DNA of 64,000 nucleotides from Calcarisporiella thermophila CBS 279.70 (taxonomy: Eukaryota > Calcarisporiellomycota). The number at the start of each line of letters is the position of its first letter. Positions within the stretch are counted from its first letter, which is position 1. Of this stretch, positions 10,872 to 22,349 are shown one piece after another. Where the stretch lies: NCBI RefSeq assembly GCF_041956535.1, contig NW_027192215.1:62001-126000 (forward strand), in the 5' to 3' direction. The notes beneath the pieces are model-generated. The model was given only the letters and a program-made list of their open reading frames with translations. It made no database searches and was not told where the DNA came from. The position numbers and the translations under genes are program-made.

Positions 10872-12314
10872 TTAGTTCTGCTTTTTCTCGGGCATGTACT
10901 CTTCAATCGCCCGCTCTTTCAGCTTGGCTTTAGCATCTAGGACCACGCGATCGAACTCCTGGTTAATGATCTCGCATACGCGGTGGGCCTGGTCGGGATA
11001 GGCCTCGGTCTTGTCGGTGATGCATTGAACCGTAATGTTTCCGGCGTACGAGAAGATGGCCAGGCCGAGCGAACCCTTGCTATTTTGTGGGGGGAACGGG
11101 CGCAGTCCCCGAACCCGCTGGCCTCCATACTCGATCTCCTGATGGGGGCCGGGAACGTTGGTGAGCACACAGTGGATTTTCCCCAGGATCCAGTTAATAA
11201 ACCAGAGGGGGAGGAAGAGAGGGATTAACCCGGCGTAGGTCATATAGAAGTAGAAGAACTGGGGCACGAATCCACGCTTATAGTTCATCATCTCCTGGTG
11301 CACGGCCTTGGCCAGGGACTCGGTGGGCATATCGTAGAGTGGGAAATACCCCACGCTCCCGGTCGAGACATTGTACACCCGGTAGTCGTCGGGATAGCGA
11401 AGCGAGAAGGGGATCATCATGGAGACGTAGTCGTCGTGGCGGCCCTTGATGTCCTCGAGGTAGGTCTTCACTGCGCGCGTGACAACGGTGCACATGACGT
11501 CGTTGAGGGTGAGATCGTATGCCTTGCGAACCGTTTTGATGTCCTCCATCGACATGGGCGCCGTCCAGCTCATGAGCTTTTCCGTCGTCTGCTCGCCCTT
11601 GTAATTGAGTGATTTCCTCGTGAAGACCATCCCTTCAACCCAGAGTTTGAACATGAGCAAGAAGCCGACCACAAATGTCGCCACAAGCTGCAGCAGACCC
11701 ACCAGGCTAGCCCAAGCTGACAAGGCCGGTTTGGGCAGCTGCTCGGTGTAGGGGAGAAGCGCAGGGTTTCTAAGCAAGGGGAGATCTTTTGCCTGCAGAG
11801 GCTTTTGTTTCTTGAGGCGCATGGACTTCTTGTGCTCTTCCCATTTCTCCTCCAGCAGTTTGCGAGCATCGGTATGGTAGAAGAAAGCGCGAACGAAGCC
11901 TTGGCCGTCAGCGTAGCAGTGATGCCCCACCAAGACCATGGCGCCCCCACTCTTCAGCCCATTCACAAAAGCGACTCTCCAAAGGGGCTTGTTGCGATCC
12001 CAAGGCTTGGCATAGAATTCGGCGGTGAAATTCTGCAATTCGGCCTCGGTGCCTTCCTTGAGGGTGTGCTCGGTGCACTGATCCTCGAGCTTGAAGTCCG
12101 GGCAATCCGCCCACTTGGCCGTGGAGAAGAGGCCGCCTTCTACAGGGCGTTGCTTGACGCGCGGGAATGTCTCGACATGGCGGTGGATTTCCTCCAGCAT
12201 TTTTGTTTTGTCGATGGGTTCGTCATAGAGGAAGACGTTGCAGATGTTCATAGGCCTATTGGGGGAGTCGACATGGAGGAAAATGTGGTCGAGGCCTCGC
12301 AAACGTTCGGTCAT
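10872..12314 (-). CDS. WS/DGAT-type wax ester synthase / diacylglycerol acyltransferase
   Basis: Intronless gene of 480 residues. The ATG at 12314 precedes 'MTERLRGLDHIFLHVDSPNR', the usual start of this family. The catalytic motif HHxxxDG is intact as HHCYADG at residues 131-137, within 'VLVGHHCYADGQGFVRAFF'. A hydrophobic segment 'LVATFVVGFLLMFKLWVEG' in the middle suggests membrane association. The C-terminal half carries the DUF1298-type signatures 'LTNVPGPHQEIEYGG' and 'GLAIFSYAGNITV'. The enzyme transfers acyl groups from acyl-CoA to fatty alcohols (wax esters) and/or diacylglycerol (storage fat) at ER or lipid-droplet membranes; which substrate is used cannot be read from sequence. WS/DGATs are common in bacteria and plants and patchy in fungi. 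The acyl-CoA synthetase 6 kb to the right could supply its substrate. Confidence 0.88.
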   Translation of the reverse strand: MTERLRGLDHIFLHVDSPNRPMNICNVFLYDEPIDKTKMLEEIHRHVETFPRVKQRPVEGGLFSTAKWADCPDFKLEDQCTEHTLKEGTEAELQNFTAEFYAKPWDRNKPLWRVAFVNGLKSGGAMVLVGHHCYADGQGFVRAFFYHTDARKLLEEKWEEHKKSMRLKKQKPLQAKDLPLLRNPALLPYTEQLPKPALSAWASLVGLLQLVATFVVGFLLMFKLWVEGMVFTRKSLNYKGEQTTEKLMSWTAPMSMEDIKTVRKAYDLTLNDVMCTVVTRAVKTYLEDIKGRHDDYVSMMIPFSLRYPDDYRVYNVSTGSVGYFPLYDMPTESLAKAVHQEMMNYKRGFVPQFFYFYMTYAGLIPLFLPLWFINWILGKIHCVLTNVPGPHQEIEYGGQRVRGLRPFPPQNSKGSLGLAIFSYAGNITVQCITDKTEAYPDQAHRVCEIINQEFDRVVLDAKAKLKERAIEEYMPEKKQN

Positions 12315-13475
12315 GGTGAAGACAGCGTCACGGGGGTGGGAAGAGGAAGGGGTAATGAAAGGAAAGAATTGGGGAGGAAAAAAACAAACAAACGTGTGCC
12401 AAAAAGAAAGCCGGTTTGGGGAGGATCCCTGCAAGAGTGGGCGAGGCCAACCGAGGCGGCAACGGCTGCTGAATATATGGAATCGAGAATGCAGCTTCTC
12501 TCTCGCCCGGGCTTCCGACAAAGTTTATATAGGGAGAACACCGCAGCACTTCCCGAAGTTGCTTATTCACCTATTATTGCCCTCGCATGTTCCCTTCATA
12601 TGTCGGCTGGAGAGTGATTGGCGGGCTCGCCTCACAAGAAGTCCCTATCGTTTCAGTCGCTAAATTTGGGCTCAGGCTGTCTGCCCCACCCTCGGTCGGA
12701 TCATTTTCGGAACTGCCGGGCCACCAAGGGAGCCGCCCTCAGCTACGCTTGGAATGATTCTACTGTGTCTGCCAACTGGGTTGGAACTCTTCTTTTCACA
12801 AGGAAATCTGGCTCTGCGATGATATTATTAAGCCAAATATTGCCCTTGCGTTCAGGGCGGGCGCACGCCGCAATGCTTCGTTCGCAGATGCCGATATAGT
12901 CAGGGCTGTGAACAATGTTTATCCGAACCATTATCTCGACTATCCGCTTTGGGATAGACAGTTGAACGGATCTGCCTATTGGCGCTCAACCCGCGGTTAG
13001 ACCTCCGTCGAATACCAGCAGGGAGGGCAACGTTCTCCTTTCTCTTCTGGATGCGTGGCGGTTGGCATAGCTGCAACGCTGGCAAGCATCCGGCCTGGTT
13101 TCTAGCGCTGTCCTCAACTTGACATCGCCCTCTCCTCTCCGCCGATACATAATCTAGCAGCCTTCCTCTTTATTAAGCAATCATATGGAATGGATCCTTT
13201 CGCGAACAAACGGGCTCCCTAGCATGACACTGCAAGTGGTGCAGATGGTGAACAAGTGTCGGGGGGGTCTACTACACAGGTTGGTCAGGTTGGAGTTTCT
13301 CCAAGACCAATCGATCTCACGTGGAGCTTTGGCCCCATTTGGCTGTTCGAGTTGAATGATTCTGGAAATGGCTCACTAGGGTGTGAGTGGCTTGTGCACT
13401 TTATTAATTAAGGAAAAATAGGGAGGGGGATGAATAGGATCTAGATCTAGTTGACACGACTCCACTACTTGGCCA
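12315..13475. other. intergenic between divergent WS/DGAT and HEN1
   Basis: Holds a TATA box on the minus strand (12533-12541, CTATATAAA) about 220 b upstream of the acyltransferase ATG. No gene recognised in the rest. Confidence 0.5.
12533..12541 (-). promoter_or_regulatory. TATA box of the WS/DGAT gene
   Basis: CTATATAAA on the minus strand, 219 b before the ATG at 12314, which would leave a leader of roughly 190 b. Confidence 0.45.
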
Positions 13476-14826
13476 ATGCAAGAGAGTGAGGGATTCGAGC
13501 GCCAGCGCGAGAGCATCTTTGATCCCCCTCTATGGCGGCAACGACGCGAATGGCTTGCCCGCTTTCTCTGGGACAAGGGAATCACTAAGGTGGACGGTGA
13601 ATCGTTTTATTGCAGCTCTAGTTGGTTATGTTCTAAGTGAAAATAAAAAGGTTATGGATCTAGGCTGCGGCGAGGGTTCACTCCTCGACTACCTTTTAAG
13701 TGTTCGGTGGGATATTCAGGATCTCGGTGTTCCGAGACCTAGAGTACCGATGACGCGGTTGGTCGGGGTGGATGTATCAAGCGAGGCCCTGAATCTGTCC
13801 ACCGAGCGCTGTTCACCGGATGACGAGGATCGCTTGTATCCACGCTGGAACCCATTAAGCGTTGAATTATACCAAGGTATTAAAAATAACAGCAGTGCCA
13901 ATCGCATTCATTGGGTTAACCAGATATATGCGGCATGCATATATGCCTGAAATATAATCTCCTAAGGTTCGCTGGTGGAGGTGGATGATAGAATGCGCGA
14001 CATAGAAGCCATCGTTTGCTGTGAAGTGATCGAACATCTCCCGGAGCACTCCCTGGTCCACGTGCTCGACTCCGTGCTAGGTGGCTATGCGCCGCGATTC
14101 TTCTTGGTCACTACCCCGAATGTCGAGTACAACCCTTGCCTTGGGATGCAGTCCGGAACCATGCGGCATCCAGACCACAAGTTCGAATGGACACGCGAGG
14201 AGTTCCAGGTCTGGTGCAAGGCGGGCGCCGAGAAGCACGGCTATGCAGTGGAATTCACCGGCGTTGGGGGGGAAGGGTCGGCTCTGATCGGGTTTTGTAC
14301 GCAGATAGCTGTGTTTCGTGCCAAGGAGGCGGAACCCCGCCAGGCGGATCCGCTCGAGCAGGGGAATTCGCGGACTCAAGGGGCTCTGCGGGGGGGATCT
14401 GGCTGCCCTCGCTCGCTCCACACCCCTCTTCAACTCGTGTGGCAAGTCGCCTATCCTACTCGGACGGCCGCGTTCAGCGACGCCGACATTATGGAGCGAG
14501 TCGACCAAGTGCTGCCTTACCTGCTGAATCCAGTTTCGGACGGCGCCGCCCCTCAGCTGGACCGCCTCCCTCTGCCCTCGCTGTGGCAAGTCAAGGACAT
14601 TCGATACCGTGCTCGCACGGTGCAGCGCCTCATCGACGTCCTCCTTAGAAGCGAGGGGGCGTTTCAGGTGACGTGGGCCTCGCCCCAGTTACCGGAGGAG
14701 GCGGTCGTTCACGTCACGAGGGCGTATCCCCTTCCTTCCTCAGCCGACGATTTCGAAGAGATGGAGGAGGGCAACGGGTATGCCGAGGAAGAGGAGGTGG
14801 AGGCTGATCGATCGGAGTCGCCTTGA
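13476..14826 (+). CDS. HEN1 small-RNA 2'-O-methyltransferase
   Basis: Metal- and SAM-dependent enzyme that 2'-O-methylates the 3' end of small RNAs and protects them from tailing and decay. Exons 13476-13589, 13651-13876 and 13967-14826 give 399 residues. SAM motif 'VMDLGCGEGSLL' at 39-50. Metal ligands are E133, E136 and H137 in 'CEVIEH' and H184 in 'RHPDHKFEWTREEF', the invariant HEN1 set, with 'TTPNVEYN' between. The spacing from 'FDPPLWRQR' to DLGCG equals that of animal HENMT1. The last 150 residues are less conserved and end in an acidic tail. The first intron is ambiguous: 13590-13650 has a weak donor and acceptor, while a 19-nt alternative (13597-13615) also stays in frame. An active enzyme implies a small-RNA pathway in this fungus. 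The HAD gene follows 549 b downstream in the same orientation. Confidence 0.92.
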
Positions 14827-15375
14827 ATGGGATGGGAGACAAGCCAAGGTCTCCAACGCAGTGATCAGCCCGGTACACGTGGATGGAGAAGATCGAAGAG
14901 CCTACCGCAGACCGCGGCAGCCATCCTATCCACACGTTACGGCAGCCGCTAGATGGCGACACATTGCGAAACGGCCGTGTAGATGACTTTGATTCTCATG
15001 TGGATCACACGTTCTCCTCTGCAAGAGAGGGGAACCGTGCCTAGGAATAGATGTGTTTCTCCAATTTCTGCGCGTTTCCATATTTGGTCGGCGGTGTCTG
15101 CTGCCTGCTTTTTTAAGGGTGAAGCCCATTTGTCTGGAATGCGATCTCCTCCGCCTTCCCGAACAACTCCGGGTCGACTCAAATTGTGGGCCTGATCTGA
15201 AAGCGGGACCCACTCGTGCTGCTTGCCTTTGTTGTTTTTGTTTTCCCCCTCTCACTTCGCTCCCTCCTTCCCCATCCCAATGCGCGAAGGCAAAACCGCT
15301 GATCATTGAAAGAGTGTGAAAGGATTTGTTGACCCAAGCAAACAACTGAGCACAGCTGTAAATACAACCCCATCC
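14827..15375. other. intergenic HEN1-HAD gene
   Basis: 549 b between two co-directional genes. Contains the HEN1 3' region and a CT-rich stretch (15225-15280) that probably belongs to the promoter of the next gene. No TATA box or gene seen. Confidence 0.5.
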
Positions 15376-17024
15376 ATGACCGGACCCAATTCCTCCACAT
15401 TGCATACATGCATCGACGCATTGGATTCGCATAGGGCCAAAATGGACCCCCCATCCATGACGATGGGATCGAAATCAAGTTTCATTACCTCAAAGGCCAC
15501 CTTCTCCTTAGAAGAGAAAGAGCATTTCGTCCCCGAGCACTCGGCATTGCCCGAAGCTCGGCGTCTGCACATCCTGAAAGCCCTCGTCACCGACAATGCT
15601 CCTCCTGACAACCAAGCTGGATTCATCGATCGATACGCCCATCGTGTCACTCGAGCCGATGTATTCGACTTTGACAATACTCTCTTTGGCTCTCCCTTAC
15701 CGAGTCGCGAGCTCTGGGACTCGCATTTCATCGGGCTCCTGACTCAGAGCGGGATCATCTATAAGGGCTGGTGGCAGGATCCCCGAAGCCTTGAAGTGAG
15801 CGAGGAGCATCGATCGCAGGGATGGAATGAGGATGTGGTATGTTTGTGTATATTGTTTTTTTTTTTACATGCTTGAGGTTTTATCCTGGGATCTATCCCC
15901 GGGGCTCTGACGAGGGATCTAATTTATTCATCTACTCCCAATCCTAGGTCGCAGAAGTACGGCGTTCCATGGAAGACAAGAATACCCTAACTATCCTTCT
16001 TACCGGTCGCAAGCGACCTGCTTTCATCGATCTTATCCAATCCATGATCTCGGAAAAAGGATTTCATTTTGATATCATTTGTCTTAAGCCCGACGACGAC
16101 GAATTGTTCTCCAATACCCTCACCTATAAACTACAGTTCCTCGACCAGCTCCTCCTGACCTATCCGCTCCTCCGCGAGATGTATCTGTGGGAGGATCGAG
16201 TGGCCCATGTGAAGAAGTTCGATGGCTACATCGCCTCCAAGATCGCCGAGGGCCGGCTCCAGGCCGGTAAGGTGCATGAGGTGGAGGATCGGCGGGTGGT
16301 CCTTGAGCCTGCTCGAGAGCTGGAGATCATCGAGGGGATTCTGAGGGACCACAATGAGAGGGCGAGGCTGCTGCGGGACCGCCCCGATGAGTCCGCGGCC
16401 TTCGAGGCCCCCACATGGTGGGCGAAGCTGGTCGTCCCCCAACCATGCGAGAGAGCCGCGAATGGGCACAAGGGTGGTTACAACAAGGGATGCTCGGTGG
16501 TGAATGCCCTGGCTTCGTGGGCCCTCGGGCTGCTAGAGCGCGAGATTCGGCTGGAGCCCATAGTCCAGGGGGTGTGCGTGTTTCTCGATGAGCCATCTCG
16601 CCACCGCCTTCTGACCACATTTGGGCCTGCAAGTGCAGACGAAGGAAAAGTGCTGCAGCGATGGATCCGATCTGCCGATCGGATCATTCTGCAGAGAGGC
16701 GTTCCTTCAGATGCCGATCTTCTCCGATGCGGCGGAGTCGGCGCTAGGCTCAAGTACCGTGTGGTAGGACTCGGCCGCCACAAGAATCGCTGCATTGCGG
16801 TGCGCATGATTTCCGAATCGTCTGCGGAGGCAATGGCTCATGGCGTCTGCTGCATCGTGTACGATCCGGCCATGGGCGGAGGGCCTGACAAAGATCCTGC
16901 ATTCATAGAGAATTGGGAAGACGTCGAGATGGAGAGGCAGCTGATCGTCGAAGGTGAAGTAGGCCTGAAAACCGTTTTAGGAATGCCGGAACTTCTCGAT
17001 AAGCGGAAGCGTGCAACGCACTGA
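15376..17024 (+). CDS. HAD-superfamily phosphatase of the 'Swiss Army Knife RNA repair' type
   Basis: Two exons (15376-15837, 15948-17024) give 512 residues. The first ATG in frame is at 15376; the frame further upstream has only a GTG. Residues 96-107 hold HAD motif I, DxDxT (D98, D100, T102 in 'VFDFDNTLF'), followed by 'GIIYKGWWQDPRSL', a signature of the HAD_SAK family. Motif II Thr is in 'ILLTGRKRPAF', motif III Lys in 'TLTYKLQFLDQLL', and motif IV acidic residues in 'YLWEDRVAHVKKFDGYI', so the phosphatase fold looks complete and active. The family was named for predicted RNA-end repair, where the HAD domain would remove terminal phosphates. The C-terminal 200 residues ('GVCVFLDEPSRHRLLTTFG', 'LGRHKNRCIAVRM') are a separate domain I do not recognise. 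It follows HEN1, another RNA 3'-end enzyme. Confidence 0.8.
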
Positions 17025-18020
17025 TTTTTCCTTTTTGTAACCTATAATAATATTTATCTCTATCACATTCGTCATTTTTTTTTTCCTCTCTCTCTCTTCC
17101 GATGTATGATATATGATATAGGATGATGCATCCCTTGGTTTGTTGATTGCTTTCTTTTTGTCCTTGTTGTCTCTCCCCCATAGCACATATACACCTCGCT
17201 CTATTCACGCCGATATCATCGAGTCCATTGCCTCCTAGATAGTAGATTCCCCCGTTTGTTCTCGCCTCTATTTATTTACAGTTGTGGTTTTTCTATCGAA
17301 TAAAGGGGCTTTGTGAATCCATTCCTCGCCCGAAATCGGCTTGCAGCCACGGACTGACCATTGGCCTCGATTGCGCTGGTCATTATCTGGGCAAGATCAA
17401 GCTTTTTTTTTCTTCCAATTCATATGCTGAGCGCCAAACAACATTTATCCCGCAGCTCGCGACATGACCGAATGGCATGCCCTGGCCCGTTGCTTTCCAG
17501 CGCGTGAAAATCCCTAGTTTTCACGGGATTGTAGGCTCTGTGCGCGCATAGCACGAAATCCAAGGGCTACTGGAGTCGCACCAGGTGTAACTCCCGAATC
17601 CCAGCGTGAAGTCAGCCCCTCCTGGTAGCCGAGAAGGCCCAGCGGAGGCCAAAATCCGGTAGTAAAGTTCGATATCCATTTTACGGGCCGAAAGGGCATG
17701 TAATGTAAGCCTTCAATTTGTTATTGCTCAAAAACCAGTCATATAAAAAGCGTTCCGTGCGAGTGGGATTTTCTTTTTTTTTTGGCGTCTGCTTTTCCCC
17801 TTGTCTTGTTTACTAGGCCCTCCCTTGTACCAAGTGTACCATACACCCTATTTAATATATATATTCTGCCCGAGTTATATAGTTATTCTACATTGCTCGG
17901 TATTTATATATCGTATAGCCTCCACCCTTTTCTTATTTATACATAGTTTTGCTTTTTTTTTTTTCCTTCATTCTGTTTCACATCTTATTCTAGTTTCTTA
18001 CTGCACTTTCTTCTAGCATA
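17025..18020. other. intergenic upstream of the acyl-CoA synthetase
   Basis: No gene seen. The right end is a recognisable promoter: a TATA box at 17741-17750 followed by a long pyrimidine-rich leader up to the ATG at 18021, typical of strongly expressed fungal genes. Confidence 0.5.
17741..17750 (+). promoter_or_regulatory. TATA box and CT-rich leader of the acyl-CoA synthetase
   Basis: ATATAAAAAG, followed by T/CT-rich tracts at 17765-18010 before the start codon. Confidence 0.5.
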
Positions 18021-20149
18021 ATGGCCGCGCCTGTTTCAACAAAGCACAGCAAAGAGCTGGACCACACCCCTGCCTCAAACGAATCGCGCATCCGGCGCCA
18101 CGCCCGCTTCGCCGATAAACTCATCGATGCCCCCGGCCCCAACATCAACTCCTTGCATGATTTCTTCCATAACGCCGCTCGGCGCCATGCCTCCAAGAAT
18201 TGTTTTGGTTATCGCGATGTGATCGACATTATCGAGGAGGAGAAGGAAATCACCAAGATTGTGGGCGGAGAGGAGCGAAAGGAGAAAAAGACATGGAAGT
18301 ACTTCCAGCTGTCGGAGTACAAGTACGTAACCTACACGGAAGCTTCCCAGCGAATCCTCCGCATCGGATGCGGTCTGAGGAAGCTGGGCATCCAGGCAAA
18401 GGAGCCGGTGGAGATTTTCGCGCAGACAAGTATGGATTGGATGTGCATGGCCCTCGGTAAGTATCTCCTTTCCTCTCTCTGTCTCTCTTTTGTGGCCGCG
18501 GGGGGTCTAACCAGCACTCTTTTTCACATCGCGAAGGCTGCTTCTCACAAAACATTTACATCTCTACCGCCTACGACTCCCTCGGGGAGGACGGGCTCTC
18601 CTACTCGCTCAATGAGGTCGAGGCGGTGAGTCTCTTCACCAATGCCGACCTCCTCAAGACGGTGGCCCGGGTGATTCCCAAGTGCGAGAGCCTGCGCGTC
18701 GTCATCTACAACGGCAAGGCCAAACAGGCCGATCTGGATGCGATCGGAGACAAGGTCAAGCTGGTGTCCATGGACGAGCTGCTGAAGCTCGGGGAGGAGA
18801 ACCCCGTCGACCCTGTGCCTCCCGCTGCGGACGATCTGTGCTGCATCATGTACACCAGCGGCAGCACGGGCAACCCCAAGGGGGTCGTCTTGACCCACCG
18901 CAACGCCGTTAGCGCCATGGGCGGCATCGAGGCCCACCTCGGAAAATTCCTGCAGCCCACCGACACCATCCTCGCCTACCTCCCCCTTGCCCATGTCCTC
19001 GAGTTCATGCTTGAGTCGGCATGCATTGGGCTCGGCATCACCCTCGGATACGGCACGCCCAAGACCCTCATGGACTCGTCGGTGCGCAACTGCTCGGGAG
19101 ATCTGAAGGCGTTCCGCCCCACCCTGCTCGTCGGCGTCCCCGCCGTCTTCGAGACGATTCGCAAGGGGGTGCTGACGCAGGTGCACAAGGGCTCGCAGCT
19201 CGTGCAGATGGCCTTCCACGGCGCCTACTGGGTCAAGTCGCGCACCATGAAGACCGGCGTGCTCTCCCCCGTGACGGGTCTGATGGATGCGGTGGTCTTC
19301 TCCAAGCTGAAGCAACAGACCGGCGGCCGCCTGCGGCTGGCCCTCTCCGGTGGCGCGCCCATCAGCCGCGAGACCCAGGAGTTCCTGACCGTGGCGCTGT
19401 GCCCTATCCTGCAGGGCTACGGCATGACGGAGTCGTGCGGCATGTGCACCATCATGAGCCCCGAGACGGTGGCTTACAGCGCGGTGGGTGCGCCCGTGCC
19501 GTGCGTGGAGATCAAGTTGGTGGACGTGGAGGAGGCGGGCTACAAGGCTAGCGGAGACCCGCCGCGCGGTGAGGTGTGGATTCGCGGCGCCAGCGTGTGC
19601 AGCGGCTACTACAAGAACGAGGAGCTGACCCGCGAGACCATCACCGAGGATGGGTGGCTCAAGACGGGTGACATCGGCGAGTGGAAGCCCAACGGGTACC
19701 TCAGCATCATCGACCGCAAGAAGAACCTGGTGAAGCTGTCGCACGGCGAGTACATTGCCCTGGAGCGCCTAGAGGCCATCTACAAGTCCAGCGTCTACGT
19801 CATCAACCTGTGCGTGCACGCGGATCCGGAGTTGTCGCGCCCCGTGGCCTTGGTCCACCCCGACGAGAGGCGCATCCGCGATTTGGCGGAGGCCAAGGGA
19901 GTGCAGGAGAAGGACTTTGCCAAGCTGTGCCAGCATGAGGCGATCATCAAGGAGGTGCACGGCTCCCTGCTCGCTGAGGGCAAAAAGGCCAAGTTCCGCA
20001 CCCCCGAGCTCCTCGCCGCCATCTCCCTGTGCTCGGAGGAGTGGACCCAGGAGAACGGCATGCTCACAGCGGCCCAGAAGCTGCGCCGCAAAGAGATCGG
20101 CCAGCACTATCGGGAGGAGCTGGAGAAGATGCGACCCGCGGCCAAGTGA
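18021..20149 (+). CDS. long-chain fatty acid-CoA ligase (Faa-type)
   Basis: Activates long-chain fatty acids to acyl-CoA with ATP, feeding lipid synthesis, remodelling and beta-oxidation. Two exons (18021-18456, 18537-20149) join in frame to 682 residues, as in yeast Faa1/Faa4. Adenylate-forming signatures are present: 'YTSGSTGNPKGVVLTHRN' (P-loop), 'GYGMTESCGMCTI', and the FACS region 'DGWLKTGDIGEWKPNGYL' followed by 'DRKKNLVKLSHGEYIALE'. The N-terminal insert 'DIIEEEKEITKIVGGEERKE' before 'YKYVTYTEA' matches eukaryotic long-chain ligases. No obvious transmembrane anchor or peroxisomal C-terminal SKL. The strong GC bias at third positions produces a 399-codon antisense frame (18545-19744) that is a shadow. 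Together with the WS/DGAT gene it could form an activation-esterification pair. Confidence 0.95.
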
Positions 20150-21539
20150 AAAAAACTGCATTTTATGGTCACAACACTGAATTGAGAGGAGGCCTTTGAA
20201 CCAATTTATTTTTCCTGTTCTGGCTTTCGTCTCTTCATAACAACCTACACTATATACTATATATTATATATGTTTGTGAGTGTGTGAGTGAATGTGTGCG
20301 TGTTTTTTTTTCTCCATGATGTTTCATTTTTTTCATTCTAATATGTGAATAAATACCAAACTTAATGCTTTGTTTTTAGTACATTCCTAATAGATGGGGT
20401 GAAGCAGTCTCTTTTTGCCACCCATACCTATTCGGAGGCAAAGCTATTCGGAGCAAGGTGTGATCTACATACAGTAAGTGAAAAGCCAAGAATTGATTTG
20501 GAGACTTGATTTGAACGGAGATGCAGTGAATCGGTGAGAATTAGAAATGGTAGGAGAAAAGAAAGGATTTTTACGGAGTATTACTCGCAAAGAAATATTT
20601 CCTCTTAAAAGAAACTGATGCTCCAACGGGTATATCTTGGGCATCCAAACTATCAGTTATACATTATGTTTTGATTATTAATCTACTCTCAATCTTACGG
20701 TACTTTTGCATAAAATGAAAATTTTGGGAAGGGCTTTTTCCTATAAAACCTAATACCGTCTCTTGCCGTCCATAGTTTCATCTCACCCTGTTAACCCCAG
20801 AATTGACTACAAACAAATCTCTGTTTTATTATACAATTTGCCGTATAGTGCTAGTACATAATTTTTATTAATTAGGTAAGGGCATCTCTCTAGAAAATGC
20901 CTTAGTAAAATTATCTTACGCCCCAATCTAGTACTATTCCCCAAGTGCTTGCCTATCAAACATCTTTTGAGGACGAGTTTTGGATTGATGGAAGAAAGTG
21001 GATATTTCTAAACGCAGCTTCCTTTTTACAAACTTCTAGTTTTCTAGCATCGCCTAAGTGTTTTATCTGTTGGACACTCGGTCATTCACGACAAAGAATC
21101 CGTGGTTCCCTTCTCTATCTAGTGCCCTCATTTTCCCCAAAATTTCGAGAGCCTAGATGAAGGAACTATTATAATGCGCCGGAAATGATCCCAAAGTTTA
21201 CTGATGAATTGAATTGCCTTGTTGAGGTCCATGCGTGATATGATTTTAATATTCTGCACGCGATTATCAAGCTTGCAGACTTCCTCTTGAAGTGTAATCA
21301 GGGACAATTAGAGAGCGTGAAAATATATTCCATTAGCATCCGATAATTAAAGGGTTATCAAACTAGCAGGAAATGGCAATTGATAACTAATTAAATGGGG
21401 CAAGCAACATATATACGAAATCATACATTCTATTAATATCCAATATATGGAAGGTAGAGTGAAAACTGGTTAAGTATCTTGTAATTGTTGTAAGAGTCAG
21501 TGACCACGACTGGAGTCCTAAGTCCAAAATCAGAACATG

Positions 21540-21680
21540 GGGCTGTATTTTGGCATTGGATATGTTACTCATCCTAGCGTATGCCATGGACTAGTGTCTA
21601 TGCAACAGGCAGCTAGCTGCCTATGCTTCACGGTGATGAGATTGTTTTCTTGCACACAACACAAGCTATTTCCGGAGAAA
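21540..21680 (+). pseudogene. possible hydrophobin relic
   Basis: Over about 100 b this stretch aligns without large gaps to the hydrophobin pseudogene at 26215-26310. The shared core is GCTTCACGGTGATGAG here versus GCTTCACGATGATGAG there, followed in both by a TTT-x-TTGCA block. No open frame of hydrophobin type survives. The match is modest and was judged by eye. Confidence 0.3.
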
Positions 21681-22220
21681 TTGCTTAGAAAATCAAATAA
21701 GTCAATGAAATTAAAAAAAAATTAATGATAGATTTAGGTCTCGTTTCTAATTAAAAATCCTTGGCTCTCCTAAGAAGATAAAATGGGAAAAATAGGTGAT
21801 TAAACAAGAAAGTACAAGGCAAATTAAACAATCAATCAATAAATGAAGAGTGAGATTATGAAGCATGGACTCCCGACGAACTCCACGTTCTGCATCCCTC
21901 GTATAAAAATCTTCCATAGTAGCCGTTTTAATTAAGCATATAATAAGACCTGGAATCGCATAAATTATTTAGGTAATATTGAATGTATATATGCAAGTCG
22001 AGTTTCCACTCTATTAGTCCACATGTGTCCTCTGAATTCGCGGTATTATAGAGTGTAGAAAACGGTACGGTGCGACTTGCTCAAAATCTGGACTAAGGAA
22101 TTTATTGCAAACACTACGTTAAGTTATAACAAATGAATTCAAATTTCCCTAATTTTTTTTTTCACAATGTGAATTTGAATATGAAGTTCTGTCTGCTGGA
22201 CAGAGAGGAGAGGGTACCTA

Positions 22221-22349
22221 ACAAATAATAATTTTGCATTTTGTAAAACAAATGGCGATTCACTTTTTACCCGGGTATATCTATTATTACTACTACTAAG
22301 TCAGTACATTACTTCAAAATGGTTAATTTTTTTAAATAAGTAATCGTCA
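22221..22349. repeat. duplicated block, copy A
   Basis: Aligns with 23503-23630 in the same orientation at roughly 70-75% identity by eye. Shared strings include GTAAAACAAATGG, TAAGTCAGT and GGTTAATT. Each copy covers the end of a decayed reading frame (NNNFAFCKTNGDSLFT here) plus its 3' flank. Confidence 0.6.

Noticed and set aside
13140-13475. Longer HEN1 N-terminus in the frame running through 13486
   Set aside because: That frame starts with GTG and conflicts with the conserved FDPPLWRQR block encoded from the ATG at 13476.
18545-19744. 399-codon open frame antisense to the acyl-CoA synthetase
   Set aside because: Produced by strong third-position GC bias; the low-complexity His/Leu/Gly composition is typical of antisense translations.
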